A DNA stretch of 64,000 nucleotides from CAZPXZ01 sp965221505. GTDB lineage: Bacteria > Pseudomonadota > Alphaproteobacteria > Rhodobacterales > CAZPXZ01. This document shows positions 18,201 to 33,200 of this stretch, in pieces. The notes under the pieces were generated by a model, which was not told where the DNA came from, did no database searches, and worked only from the letters and a program-made list of their open reading frames with translations. The stretch is taken from NCBI GenBank assembly GCA_965221505.1, contig CBDCSI010000001.1:744001-808000 (forward strand), read 5' to 3'. The position numbers and the translations under genes are program-made. How positions within the stretch are numbered: the first letter of the stretch is position 1; each line of letters opens with the position of its first letter.

Positions 18201-21200
18201 CTCTCGAACACGACGCCGAGCGGTACCGACGACGACACGTTCGTCCTGGACAACGTCCCGCCGACCGTGACTTCGATCGCCCGACAGACGCCGACTTCGT
18301 CGCCGACCGGCGCGGACAGCGTGACCTGGAGAGTGACATTCTCCGAAGCGGTGACGGGGGTGGACGCGTCGGATTTCGCCTTGAGCGGAAGCACGGCTAA
18401 CCTGACCGTCGTCGGGAGCGGGAGCCTGGACAACGCGTATGACGTCACGGCTTCCGGCGGAGACTGGGTCGACCTGAACGGGAAGGTGGCGCTGGCCTTC
18501 TCTGCCGTACAGGACGTCAGGGACATGGCTGGTAACGCACTGACGAACACGACGCCGAGCGGAACCAACGAGAATACTTGGCAGGTAGACAAGACTGCCC
18601 CCATTCTGATCTCCGTCGTCCGCCAGGCTCCGACCGAATCGCCCACCGACGCGGACAGCCTGACTTGGCGGGTGACCTTCTCAGAAGGCGTGACTGCAGT
18701 CGATGTCTCGGACTTTGCCGTGACCGGCACGACGGCGGTGCTGGCGGTAGCGGCGAACGGGACTTCGACCCGCGAATTTGACGTGACGGCCTCGGGCGGC
18801 GATCTGGCGGGGCTGAACGGGACAGTGACGCTTGGCCTTGCGCCCGGCCATGAAATCGAGGACGAGTACGGCAACGCATTGACGAGCGGCGAGCCGAACG
18901 GACAGCCGCAGACCGACGACAGCGCCTTTGTCGTGGACAATAACGGGCCGAACGTAGATTCGATCGTTCGCCTTTCGCCGGCCGTCTCTCCGACCGCTGC
19001 GGACTCGGTGACGTGGAGGGTGACGTTTTCGGAGGGCGTCCGGGATGTGGACGCGTCGGACTTCGCGGTGAGCGGAACCACGGCGGGCGTGGCGGTGTCG
19101 TCGAACGGGAGTTCGGCCCGCGAGTACGACGTAACGGCGTCGGGCGGCGACCTGGCCGGGTTCAACGGGACGGTAGAGCTGACGATCGAGACCGGAACGG
19201 ACATTGCGGACGTCGCAGGCAACGCGTTGAGGGTCACCTCGCCGGGTGGCGTCGACGAGAGTGCGTACGTGATCGACAATTCCGCGCCGACGGTGGCGTC
19301 GGTGGAGCGTCTGGCTCCGACCGCTTCGCCGACCAACGCGGACCGCATGACGTGGCGGGTGACGTTTTCGGAAGTGGTGCGCGGTGTGGACTCGACCGAC
19401 TTCGCCGTGAGCGGTACGACAGCGGGGCTGACTGTGTCGGCGATCGGGAGCTCGGACCGCGAATTTGACGTGGCGGCTTCGGGTGGTGACCTGGCCGGGC
19501 TGGACGGTGAGGTGACGCTGGGATTCGCGACGGGATTCGTCATCCAGGACTTGTCCGGAAACGCCTTGACGAACACGAGGCCGAGCGGCGCCGACGAGCG
19601 CGAATACCTGATTGACAATTTTGCTCCTACCGTCACATCCATCGCGCGCGGGGATCCTTTCGCTTCTCCGACTGGCGCGGACACGGTGACCTGGCGGGTA
19701 TCGTTCTCGGAGGCCGTCAGAGACGTGGATGGGACGGACTTCACGGTAAGCGGAACCACGGCGAGCCTGTCGGTTGTCGCGAGAGGGAGTTTGGGGCTGG
19801 AGTACGACGTGTCGGCCTCGGGCGGCGATCTGGCCGGGTTGGACGGGTCTGTAACGCTGACGTTTGCGGCGAGTCAGAACGTCGCGGATCCGGCCGGCAA
19901 CGCGTTGACGAACACGATGCCGAGCGTCATCAACAACAATGTCTACGTGATGGACAACGTTGCACCCAGCGTGTCCTTGAGCGGGGTGCCCACGCAGACG
20001 AGGAGCGGGTTTGTCGCGACGATTACGTTCTCGGAGCCGGTATTCGGCTTTACGCTCAGCGACGTCGCGGTTACCGGCGGCACGGCGTTTCTGCACCCTC
20101 AGGATCCGTCCGACCCCACAGTGTATGCGGCGGTAGTCACGCCGAGTGGGGACTACACGGTCGCGATCGCGGGCAACGCGGTGAGCGATGCGGCGGGCAA
20201 CGGCAATTCGAGCGTGTCCGTGTCCGGTCAATTTGCTGCCGATACGGTTGCGCCGACGGTGACCTCCATTGCGCGTCAGGTTCCGACCGCTTCGCCGACC
20301 AACGCGGACAGCGTGACGTGGAGGGTGACGTTCTCCGAAGGAGTGAGCGGGGTCGACGAGACGAACTTTGACGTTAGCGGCACGACTGCCGACCTGTCGG
20401 TGGCAGCGAATTGGCTTTCGACTAGCGAGTACGACGTGACTGCGTCCGGCGGCGATCTCGAGAAATTGAACTCTACGGCGACTCTGAGCGTCGTGGCCGA
20501 ACGGGGCATCGAGGATCTGGCCGGCAACGCTCTGGCGAACACGACGCCTACCGGAAACGTTCGCGACACGTACGTCATCGACAACGCTGCGCCCACGGTT
20601 ACGTCCGTAGTTCGACACAGGCCGTCGTCGTCGCTTACGGGCGCGGACAGCGTAACCTGGCGGGTCACGTTCTCCGAAGCCGTCCGCGGAGTGGATGCGT
20701 CCGACTTTACCCTGAGCGGCACGACGGCGATCGTGTCGGTGTCGGCGAACGGATACTCGACCGACGAATACGACGTGACTGCGTCCGGTGGCGACCTGTC
20801 CCGGGCGAACGGTGCGGCGACGCTGGCGTTCGCGGCCGGACACACCGTCGAGGATCTGGCCGGCAACGCACTGACGGACACGAGGCCGGTTTTCGCGAAC
20901 GAGAACAGCTACGTCCGGGAAACCGTGGCGCCCTCGGTCTTATCCGTCGTCCGCCAGGACCCGGCGACCTCGCGGACCGACGCGGACAGCCTGACGTGGC
21001 GAGTGACATTCTCGGAAGACGTGCGCGAAGTCGACGCGGCGGACTTCAGCCTATACGGGACGACGGCAACGCTGTCGGTCGAGGCTAACGGTCATTCGAA
21101 GCGCGAGTTTGACGTAACGGCGGCAGGTGGCGATCTGGCCGGCATGAACGGGCAAGTGAAGCTCGCGTTCTCGGACGGACAGTATCTGGAGGATCTGGCG

Positions 21201-24200
21201 GGCAACGCAATGACGGACACGGTGCCGGCCGGAACCAATCGCGATACCTACGTCATGGACAACGTTTCGCCGACGGTGATCTCGGTGGTGCGATACCTCC
21301 CGTCCTCGTCGCCCACGAACGCGGACAGCGTGACCTGGCGGGTGACCTTCTCCGAAGGCATGCGAGAGGTCGATCAAACGGACTTCAGCGTCAGTGGGAC
21401 TACGGCGGGCATTTCGGTCGCGGCAAACGGCAGATCGACCCGCGAGTACGAAGTGACGGCATCGGGCGGCGATCTGGCCGGATTGAACGCGACTGTGACG
21501 CTGACCGTTTCCGCCGACCAGGACATGGAGGATGCGGTCGGCTACGCGCTGACGAACACGACGCCGAGCGGCGCTGACGAGAGTAGCGTCGTACTCGACA
21601 ACGTCGCACCGAGGGTCTCCGCGATCGCTCGCCTCTCGCCTCCAACGTCGGCCACGCCTGCCGACGGTTTGACCTGGCGGGTGACGTTTTCCGAGGACGT
21701 GCACGAAATCGGTGCTGCGGACTTCAGCGTCAGCGGAACGACGGCGAGCCTGGAGGTGGCAGCGAAAGACGGTTCGAGCCGCGAATACGACGTAACTGCC
21801 TCGGGCGGCGACTTGGCCGGGCTGAACGGAACGGTGGCGTTGAACTTCTCGACCGTTCAGAATGTTGCGGACAGGGCCGGCAACGCACTCGCGAACGTTA
21901 CTCCGGTCGGCGCCCACGACAATGCCTACGAACTGGACAACACGGCGCCGACGGTGGCATCGATCAGCCGCTTGACACCGCAGTCGTCGCCGACCGAAGC
22001 AGATAGCCTGACCTGGCGGATGACGTTTTCCGAAGACGTCCGCGAAGTCGATGCGAGAGACTTCACCTTGACCGGCACGACGGCGACGCTGACCGTGAAG
22101 GCGAGCGGGAGTTCGGACCGCGAGTACGACGTGACTGCTTCGGGCGGCGATCTGGCCGGGTTGAACGACACCGTTACGCTGTCCTTCGCGCAGGGACAGG
22201 ACATCGAGGATCTGGTCGGCAACGCGCTGACGAGCGCGACGCCGAGCGGTACCGACGGCAGCAGTTACGCGGTGGACAACGCCGCGCCGACGGTATCCTC
22301 GATCGTGCGCCGGACGCCGTCAGTGTCGCCGACCGCCGCGGACAGCGTGACCTGGCGGGTGACGTTCTCCGAGGACGTGAGCGGTATAGACGAATCCGAC
22401 TTTGTCGCGAGCGGGACGACGGCGGACCTGGAGGTTGCGGCTAACGGAAGTTCGACCCAAGAATACGACGTGACGGCATCGGGCGGCGACCTGGCCGGGC
22501 TGGACGGGACCGTGACACTGGCCCTTGCAGACACGCAGAACGTTGCCGATCTGGCCGGCAATGTGCTGACGAGCACCACTCCGAGCGGCTCCAGCGAGGT
22601 TTCCTTCGTTCTCGACAACGTCGCGCCACTCGTAGTCCTGAGCGGAGTTTCGGCGCAGACGGACGGCGCGTTTACGGTCACGGTGACGTTCTCCGAACCG
22701 GTGAGCGGATTCACGGAGTCGGATCTGGCGGTCGTTGGGGCGGTAATCTCGAACTTTGCCCAGAGTCCGACCGACAGTCGGGTTTATACGGCGAAGGTTA
22801 CGCCCAGTGCGAACTATTCGGTTACGGTTCCGGCAGGAGCGGCGGCGGACGCGGCAGGCAACGGCAATGAGGGTGCGACCGCGTCAGGCAGTTTCTCAAT
22901 CGATACCACCGCGCCGGCCTTGATTTCGATCACGCGCCAGGCTCCGTCCTCTTCGTCGACCAATGCGGATCGCTTGACGTGGCGGGTGCGATTCGACGAA
23001 GCCGTGCGAGAGGTCGACGCGCAAGACTTCTCTGTGAGCGGCACGACAGCGAATCTCGAGGTGGAGGCGAACTGGATCTCGACCAGCGAGGTCGACGTCT
23101 CGGCGTCCGGCGGCGACCTGGCAGGGTTGAACGGTACGGTGGGACTGACCCTCTCAAGCGCACAGGACATCGAGGATCTGGCCGGCAACGCGTTGCGGAC
23201 CGAGGCGCCTGTCGGTCCCGGCGACGACGTCTATGCCTTGGACAACGCAGCCCCGACCGTAGCGTCGATCGTTCGCCACACTCCGACGACATCGCCCACT
23301 GGCGCCGACAGCGTGACCTGGCGGGTGACGTTTTCCGAAGCCGTGCGAGAGGTCGATGCAACGGACTTCTCGGTAAGCGGCAGCACGGCGACGCTTTCGG
23401 TTGCGGCGAACGGAAGCTCTACCCGCGAGTATGACGTGACGGCATCGGACGGCGACTGGGCAGCGCTGAACGGGACCGTGACACTGGCGTTCGCGTCAGG
23501 ACATGAGATCCGGGACGCGGCCGGGAACGTATTGACGAACGCAACGCCGAGCGGAGCCAACGAGAATTCGTGGGAGGTGGACAGGAAATCGCCCGCTGTG
23601 GCCTCCATCGTCCGTCAATATCCGTCCAGGTCACTCACGAACTCGAACAGACTGACATGGCGGGTGACGTTTACGGAGGGCGTTTCCGGGGTAGATCCGG
23701 CGGACTTTGCGGTGGACGGAACGACGGCAGGTCTTGCCGTAAGGGCGAACGGGAATTCGACCGTCGAGTATGACGTGACGGCGACCGGGGGCAACCTCGC
23801 CTGGCTCAACGGGACGGTGGCTTTGGCAGTTGCGGAAGGTCACGATATCGTGGACCGGGTCGGCAACGCGCTTGCGGTCACGACACGGGGCGGACAATCG
23901 CCGGGGAGCGACAACGCCTTTGTCGTGGATAACGTCCCACCCGTCCTGACCTCGTACATGCGCCTGGATCCGCCTGAGTCTCCGACAAGCGCCGATCGGC
24001 TAACGTGGCGAGTGACGTTCTCGGAGGGAGTGTCCCGCGTCGATGCGACGGACTTCGGCATCTACGGAGCGTCGGCAAATCTGGCGGTGGAGGCGACCGG
24101 GAGTTCGACCAGCGAGTATGACGTAACGGCGTCGGGAGGCGAACTGGTGAATACTGTCGGGTGGGTAACGCTCGGCCTGTCACTCGACCAGTACATCGAA

Positions 24201-27200
24201 GACCTGGCCGGAAACCCGATGAGAATATCGTCCCCAAGCGGCGACAACACCTACAGACTCAGCAACCGTGCGCCGACGGTAGCGTCGATTACCAGACTGT
24301 CTTCCGCGACGTCGGCCGCAGACAGTGTCTCTTGGCGGGTGAGATTCTCCGAGCCGGTTCGCTCGCTGGATCCGTACGACTTTACCTTGAGCGGTACGAC
24401 GGCCAATCTGTCGGTTGCGGCGACGGGAGCTTTGAGTCCCGGTCCCGAGTATGACGTCACTGCGTCGGGCGGAGATCTGGCCGGACTGAACGGGACCGTG
24501 ACGCTGGAGTTTGCGGCCGGACAGGATATCGAGAACCTGGAGGACAACCCGCTGACCGTCACGACACCGAGCGGCATCAGGGAAAACACGTACCGGATGG
24601 ACAATATTGCGCCGACGGTGGCGTCGCTCGCTCGCTCGTCTCCTGCCTTGTCGCCGACGAACGAGGACAGTGTCGTGTGGCGAGTGACGTTCTCGGAAGC
24701 GGTCCGCGAAGTGGACGCAACCGACTTCGCGGTGATCGGAACGACGGCAAGTCTGGCGGTATCGGCCGCGGGGACGGCGGGCAGCGAGTATGACGTCACG
24801 GCGTCGGGAGGAGATCTGGCCGAAACGAACGGGCCGGTCGCGCTGGCGTTCGCAAGCGGACAGAATGTCAGGGACCTGGCCGGAAACGCGCTAACGAACA
24901 CGACTCCGAGCGGCACGAACGACACCGACCTGGCGATGGACAACGTTGCGCCGGTCGTAACGCTCAGCGGTGTGCCGACGCAGACGACAGAAGAGTTTGT
25001 AGTGACGATGACGCTTTCGGAACCGGTTACCGGTTTCGACGCGAGCGACGTCGCGGTCACCGGCGGAACGGCATCGAATTTCGCCCGGAGTCCGACCGAA
25101 AGCGGTGTCTACACTGCGTTGATCACCCCGAGCGCGGATTACACGGTCGAGATCCCGGCAGGAGCAGGCACGGATGCGGCAGGGAACGGGAATGCCGGCG
25201 CATCGTCGTCTGGACAGTATGGGAGCGATACGACGGCGCCGACCGTCGATTCCGTCATGCGCCGGGTTCCGTCGACTTCTCCGGCAAGGGGAGACAGCGT
25301 GACATGGCGCGTGACGTTCTCCGAAGGCGTGAGACAGGTCGACGCGTCCGACTTCGTCCTGAGCGGCACGACGGCCGGTCTGACGGTTCAGTCGAATTGG
25401 AATTCGACCAGCGAGTACGACGTGACGGCTGCGGGCGGCGACCTGGCAGGTAGGACCGGAACCGTGACGCTTGCGTTCGCGGAAGGCCAGGACATCGAGG
25501 ATCTGTCTGGGAACGCACTGACCGACACGACGCCGACCGGCGCGAACGTCAACACGCTGGTACTGGACAATGTCGCGCCGGAGATAACCCTGCGCGGAGT
25601 GCCGGCGCAGACGACTCGAGCGTTCACGGTGACGATGACCACGTCGGAGGAGTTGGACGACTTCACCGTCGGCGACGTTGCGGTGACCGGGGGGACCGTG
25701 TCGGATTTCGCCCGGAGCCCGAGCGACGCCAACCTGTATACGGCGACGGTCACGCCAGTCGCGGATTACACGGTCGCGATCGTCGCGGACGCCGTAATCG
25801 ATGCGGTCGGCAACGGCAATGAGGGAGTGTCGGCATCCGGGATGTTCTTTAACGACGAAAAAGCGCCGACCGTGGAGTCAATCGTACGACATACGCCAAA
25901 GACGTGGGTGACGGACGCGGATAGCGTGACCTGGAGAATAACTTTCTCGGAAGCGGTCCGAGGAGTCGACGCGACCGACTTCAGCTTGTGGTTCACGACG
26001 GCGAGCCTGTCAGTCGTGGCGAAAGGAAACGACTCGCCCCGCGTCTATGACGTGACGGCGTCGGGCGGCAATCTTGCAGGCCTTAACGGAGGGATATTAC
26101 TCTTCTTCGCGGCAGGACAGGATATCGAGGACCTAGCGGGCAACGCACTGACCGATGTGTGGCCGGTCGGAGTGAACGAGCGGCTGATCGAATTCGACAA
26201 CACGGCTCCGGCGGTGGCGTCGCTCGCTCGCTTGACGCAGTCGACCTTGCCAATAGCCGCGGACAGGGTCACCTGGCGGGTGACGTTTACGGAAGGCGTG
26301 CGTGGAGTCGACGCTGCGGACTTCAGCGTCAGCGGGACGACGGCGAGCCTGACCGCGGTGGCGAGCGGCGGTTCGACCCGCGAATACGACGTGACGGCGT
26401 CGGGCGGCGACCTTGCCGGACTGGACGGGACGGTGGTGTTGACCTTTTCGGCCGAACAGGACATCGAGGATCGAGCCGGCCACGCCTTGGCGAACACGGC
26501 GCCTGCCGGCGCGAACGACGACACGTATGTGATTGACAACATTGTGCCCAGGGTGACCTCGATTGTACGTCAGAATCCGTCCTCCTCATTGACCAACGCT
26601 GACAGCGTGACATGGCGAGTAACCTTCTCCGAAGGCATGAGTGCGGTTGGTGCGAACGACTTCCTCGTCACTGGGACTACGGCAAGCGTGTCTGTTGCGG
26701 CGAGCGGCAGTTCCATCCGAAATTACGACGTGACGGCGTCCGGCGGGGACCTTGCGACGCTGAACGGGAGTGTAGCGCTGGCGGTCGGGGCCCCACAGAA
26801 CGTCAAGGATTCCGCTGGAAACGCGCTCGGCAGCCCGACGCCGACCGGTACCAACGAAAGCGTTTACACGATAGACAACACCTCGCCGAGGGTGACCTCG
26901 ATCGTCCGTCAGACGCCGTCTTCCTCGGTGACCTCCGCAGACAACCTAACATGGCGAGTAACCTTCTCCGAAGGCGTGCGAGCGGTGGGCGCGAGCGACT
27001 TCCTTGTCACCGGGACGACAGCGGGCCTGTCGGTTGCGGCAATCGGGAACTCGACCCGTGAGTATGACGTGACGGCGTCAGGCGGCGATCTGGCGTCGCT
27101 GACCGGAACGGTGACGTTGGCATTCGCGAGCGATCACGACATAGCGGATCCCGCCGGAAACAAGCTGACCGACACTAAGCCAAGCGGACCCCGTGAAAGC

Positions 27201-30200
27201 GAGTATCTCCTGGACAACATCGCACCGGTCGTTGCCCTGAGCGGGATATCGGCGCAGACGACGGGGGCGTTCACTGCGGTAATGACCATGTCGGAGCCGG
27301 TCAGCGGCTTCTCGGCGTCTGATGTGGCGGTGTCGGGCGGAACCTTGTCGAACTTTGCCCAGCATCCGACCGACAGCCGGATATACTCGGCGACGATCAC
27401 TCCTGATGCTGACTACACGGTCGTGATCGCGGCGGGCGCGGTCACCGATGCGGCGGGCAACGGCAATGCGGCAGCGTCTGTGTCCGGGAAGTACGCCGAC
27501 GACGCTACTGCGCCTGTTCTGATCTCCGTTTCCCGCCAGAATCCCCGCGTGTCGCGTACCAACGCGGACCGCGTGACGTGGCGAGTGCGGTTCGACGAGG
27601 CCGTGAGAGAGGTCCACGCAGCCGACTTCACGGTGAGCGGCACGACGGCGAGTCTGGAGGTGGCAGCGAACTGGAACACGCTCAGCGAGGTGGACGTTAC
27701 TGCGTCGGGCGGCGATCTGGCCGGGCTGAACGGCACGGTTACGTTGGGCCTCTCAGCTGTAGGGTACATCGAAGATCTGTCCGGCAACGCACTCGCGAAC
27801 ACGACGCCGAGAGGACCCGACGACAACGAATACGTTATGGACAACGTCGCGCCGACCGTTACCGAGGTTACCCGCCGGACGCCGAACGGCTCGACTACCC
27901 GCGCCGACCGCGTTACGTGGCGCGTCAAGTTCTCGGAGGGCGTGAGGGATGTCGACGAAACGGATTTCGCCGTGAGCGGAACCACGGCGAACCTGACTGT
28001 CCTGGCGAACGGAGCCTCGACCGAGGAGTATGACGTCACTGCGTCGGGCGGCGATCTGGTCGAGTTGACCGGGACGGTAGCGCTCGCGTTCGCGACCGGA
28101 CAGGATATCAAGGACATGGCCGGCAACGCGTTGGCGAATACGACGCCGACCGGAAGCAACGACAATGAGTATTTGGTGGACACGCTGGCACCAACAGTGG
28201 TTTCGATCGTCCGGCAGTCGCCCACGGTATCGCCGACCAGGGCAATCCGGATAACGTGGCGGGTGACTTTCTCTGAGTCGGTTCGCCATGTGTCATTGAG
28301 CGACTTCGTGGTAGACAGACCGCCGTCACCCGGAGCGCTGTGGGGTAGAGTTCGCACGATATCCGACTACCAGTATGACCTAGAGTATTGGGTAGACTAC
28401 GCGAGTACGATCACACAAGGATTGTATACTCTGAGGCTCGGCCCTGATCAGAATGTCAAGGATTTGGTCGGCAATGCGCTGAGCGACACGACGCCGACCC
28501 GCGAACACGAGCACTTCCTTCTGGACAATACGCGGCCTACGGTGGTCTCGGTTTCCCGTCTGTCTCCGGCCGCGTCTTCGACATCCTCGGACAGTTTGAC
28601 GTGGCGGGTGGCGTTTTCGGAAGCGGTCAGGGATGTGGACGCGACCGACTTCGCCCTTGGCGGAACGACTGCGCGTCTGGCGGTAACGGCGAACGGAAAT
28701 TTGGCTCGCGAATACGACGTGACTGCATTGGGCGGCGATCTGGCCGGCCTAAACGGGACGGTAGCGCTGACATTCGCGAGAACGCAGGACATCAGGGACA
28801 CGGTCGGCAACTGGTTGGCGATCACCACACCCGGCGAAACCAACGACAACACGTACGAGGTGGACAACGTCTCTCCCATCGTGACCTCGATCGATCGCCT
28901 CACTCCCGTTTCTTCACACACGCGCGCGAATAGCATGACGTGGCGAGTGACGTTTTCCGAGGCCGTCCGCGGAGTGGATGCGACCGACTTCACGGTGAGC
29001 GGAACGACCGCTGGCCTGGCGGTTGCGGCGCACGGAAATTCGACTGTCGCATACGACGTGACGGTGTCCGGCGGCGATCTGGCCGAATTGACCGGGACGG
29101 TAACGCTCGCGTTCGCGACCGGGCAAGAGATTGAGGACGTTGCAGGCCTCACGCTCACGAGCACGACGCCGAGCGGCGCCAGCGACAACTCGTTTCTCGT
29201 CGACAACACTCCTCCGCGAGTGGTGTCGATTTCCCGCCAGTCTCCTTCCTCAGCGCGTACGAATTCGACCCACTTGACGTGGAGGGTGAAATTCTCTGAG
29301 CCGATACATGGTCTCGATTGGCGGGACTTTAGCGTCGGCGGCACAAATTCCAACAATTACGTATTGCTGCTGAGCAAGGTATCGGACAACGAGTATGACG
29401 CGCATTTGCAGGATCCAACCCTCAACAGTCTCAACGGGGCGCTGACGCTAAGTCTCAAGAGCGGAGGCATCATGGATGGCGCCGGCAACACCTTGACGAA
29501 CACGACTCCGATTGGCGAGAGCGAGAGTTATCTGTTGGACAACATAGGGCCAACCGTTTCGATAAGCGGGGTACCGTCGCAGACGACGACCGCATTCGTG
29601 GTGACGATGACGTTCTCGGAACCGGTAACCGGTTGTACTATAGAAGACGTCGCGGTAACCGGCGGGACGGCGACTCGCTTCACACGGAGCCCGACCGACG
29701 GCAGCGTGTACACGGCGTTGATCTCGCCGACTGAGGACTACACCGTCGAAATCGAGCAAGGAGGTTGTACCGATCTGGCCGGCAACGGCAATGCGGACGC
29801 GACGTTTTCGGGCACGTATGCGATCGATACCTCCGCGCCGACTGTGGCGTCCGTAACGCGTCACTCTCACTCTTCTCCGACCAGTGCCGACGCCGTGACG
29901 TGGCGCGTGAAATTCTCGAAGGGCGTGAAAGGGGTCGATGCGACCGACTTTGCCGTTCTCGGTACGACAGCCGACCTCGCGGTGGAGACGATCTGGAACT
30001 CTACCACCGAGTACGACGTGACGGCGTCAGGCGGCGATCTGGCCGACCTGGACGGGACGGTGACGCTCGAATTCGCGGCCGATCAGGATATCGAGGACCT
30101 GGCCGGCTACGCGCTGACGAACACGACGCCGAGCGGCGCGAGGGACGACACCTTCGTCGTGGACAACACCGAGCCGAGGGCAACCCTGCGCGGCGTGCCG

Positions 30201-33200
30201 GCGCGTACTACGCAGTCGTTCGAGGTATCGGCGATCTTTTCGGAAGACGTGAGCGATTTCGCCGTCGACGGCCTGTCGGTAACCGGCGGTACGGTGTCGA
30301 ATTTCGCCGTGAGTTCGAGCGACGGCAGGTCGTATACGGCGACGGTTACGCCGAGCGCGGACTACATGATCGAAATTGTCGCGGAAGCGGTATTCGACGC
30401 GTCCGGCAACGGCAATACGAACGTGTCGGCGTCCGGGCTGTATACCGACGACGCGTCGGCGCCGACCGTGGCGTCGATCACGCCACAGTCGCCGTTCTCG
30501 TCGTCGACCAGCGCGGACAGCGTGGGGTGGCGGGTCGCGTTCTCCGAGGCGGTCCGCGACGTCGACGCGACGGACTTCGAGGTCAACGGAACGACGGCGA
30601 TCCTGTCGGTGTCGGCGCGACGGAGTTCCGTCACGGAGTATGACGTCACGGCTTCGGGCGGCGATCTGGCCGGATTGACCGGTACCGTGTCGCTGGAGTT
30701 CGCGACGGGACAGGACGTCAAGGATCTGGTCGGCAACGCCCTGGTCGACACGACGCCGACCGGTGCGAACGAGAACGCGATCGTCGTGGACAACAGCGCG
30801 CCGACGCTGACCACGATCAGTCGCGGAACGCCGTCGGCCTCGCCCGCGAATGCGGAGAGGGTGACCTGGCGGGTGACGTTTGCGGAAGACGTGCGTTCGG
30901 TCGACGCCGGGGACTTCAGCGTCAGCGGGACGACGGCAGGCCTGACGGCGGCGGCGAACGGCAATTCGCGACAAGAATACGACGTGACGGCGTCGGGCGG
31001 CGATTTGGCCGAGCTAGACGGGACGGTGACGCTGGCGCTTCTTTCCGGCCAGCACATCGAGGATCTGGCCGGCAACGCACTGACCGACACCACCCCGAGC
31101 GGCACCGACGACCGCTCCTACGTCATGGACCGCGTCGCGCCGACCGTGGAGTCGATCGTACGCCTGACGCCGTCTACCTCGCCGACCGGCGCGGACAGCG
31201 TGACGTGGCGGGTGAGGTTCTCGGAAGGCGTGAGCGGCGTCGACGCCCGGGATTTCGGCGTCGGCGGGACTACGGCGAACCTGTCGGTTTCGGCCTACGG
31301 GAGTTCGACCCTCACCTATGTCGTGACCGCCTCCGGCGGCGATCTGGCCGGGCTGAACGGCACCGTGTCGCTCGACTTTGCCGCGGGACACGACATAAGG
31401 GATCTGGCCGGAAACGCGTTGACCGGCACCGCACGGACCGGCACCGACCGGAATACGTTCGTCGTCGACAACGCCGCCCCGGGGGTGGCTTCGATCGTGC
31501 GGCTTACGCCGTCCTCGTCGCCGACCGCCGCCGACAGCGTCACCTGGCGGGTGACGTTTACGGAAGAGGTGAGCGGCGTCGGTGCGGCAGACTTCAGGCT
31601 GAGCGGAACGACGGCGGGATTGTCGGTCGCCGCCAGCGGCAGTTCGAACCGCGACTACGACGTGACGGCTTCGGGCGGCGATCTCGCCGGGTTGGACGGG
31701 ACGGTCACGCTGGCCGTCGCGTCCGCGCAGGACATCGTGGATCGCGTCGGCAACCGGCTGACCGGAACGGCGCCGGGCGGCGCCGACGAGACGTCTTACG
31801 TCATCGACAACACTGCGCCGAGCGTAGCCCTGAGCGGGGTGCCGGCGCAGACGACGGACGCGTTCGCGGTCACGATGACGTTCTCGGAAACGGTGAGCGG
31901 CTTCACCGCCTCGGACGTGAGCGTATCCGGCGGCACGCTGTCGAACTTTGCCCGGAGTCCGACCGACCCCACGGTGTATACGGCGACGGTCACGCCCGAC
32001 GCGGATTACACGCTCGCAATCGCGGCGGGAGCGGCCGTCGATGCGGCCGGCAACGGTAACGCAGGGGCGTCGTCGTCCGGGGAGTACGTCAGGGACACTA
32101 CCGCGCCGGTTCTGCTCTCCGTCACCCGCCAGGATCCCCGTGCCTTGCGCACCGACGCGGACAGCGTGACATGGCGGGTGCGGTTCGACGAAGCCGTGCG
32201 AGACGTTCACGCAGCCGACTTCGCGGTGAGCGGCACGACCGCGAGTCTGGAGGTGGCGGCGAACTGGATTTCGACCAGCGAGTTCGAAGTCACGGCGTCG
32301 GGCGGCGATCTGGCCGCGGCGAACGGGACGGTAACGCTGACCGTCGCAACCGCACACGACATCGAGGATCTGGCGGGTAACGCACTGGCGAACACGACGC
32401 CGACCGGCGCCAACGACAACAGTTTTATCTTGGACAACGCCGCACCGACGGTGGCTTCGATCGTGCGCCAGACGCCTTCCGCGTCGCCCACCGGCGCGGA
32501 CAGCGTAACCTGGCGGGTGACGTTTTCGGAAGGCGTGATCGGCGTCGATGCGGCCGATTTCGCGTTGAGCGGGACCACGGCGAACCTGGCGGTCGCGGCG
32601 CAGGCGAATTCGGATCGCGCGTTTGACGTGACCGCGTCCGGCGGAGACTGGTCCGGGCTGAACGGGACGGTAACGCTGTCTTTCGCAAGCGGACAGGACA
32701 TCCGGGATCTGGCCGGAAACGCGCTGGCGAACGCGACGCCGAGCGGCGCCAACGACAACACGTGGGAGGTCGACAGGGTCCCGCCCACGATTCTTTCCGT
32801 CACCCGGAAAAATCCGACCGATCTTCTTACCAATGCGACCGCCGTGACCTGGCGGGTGACGTTCTCGGAAGCGATGCAGGGGCTGGTTGCGACCGACTTT
32901 GCCTTGAGCGGGGCGACGGAGCTGTCCCGGTTCCTGGGGCTGGAGACGGTTTCCGCCGACGTATACGACGTGACGGCCACGCTTCCGGTCGGGTTGGTCG
33001 GGACGGTGTTCGTGACGCTGAACTCCGATCGGCGCGTGCAGGATCGGGTCGGCAACAGGCTGACCGAAACGACGCCGAGCGGAACGAACGACAACTCGTT
33101 CGAGTTGAACAATTCTCCGCCGGAGGTGGCGTCGATCGTCCGGATGTCGCCGTCCCTTTCGCTCACCAACGCCGACAGCGTGACGTGGCGGGTGACGTTC

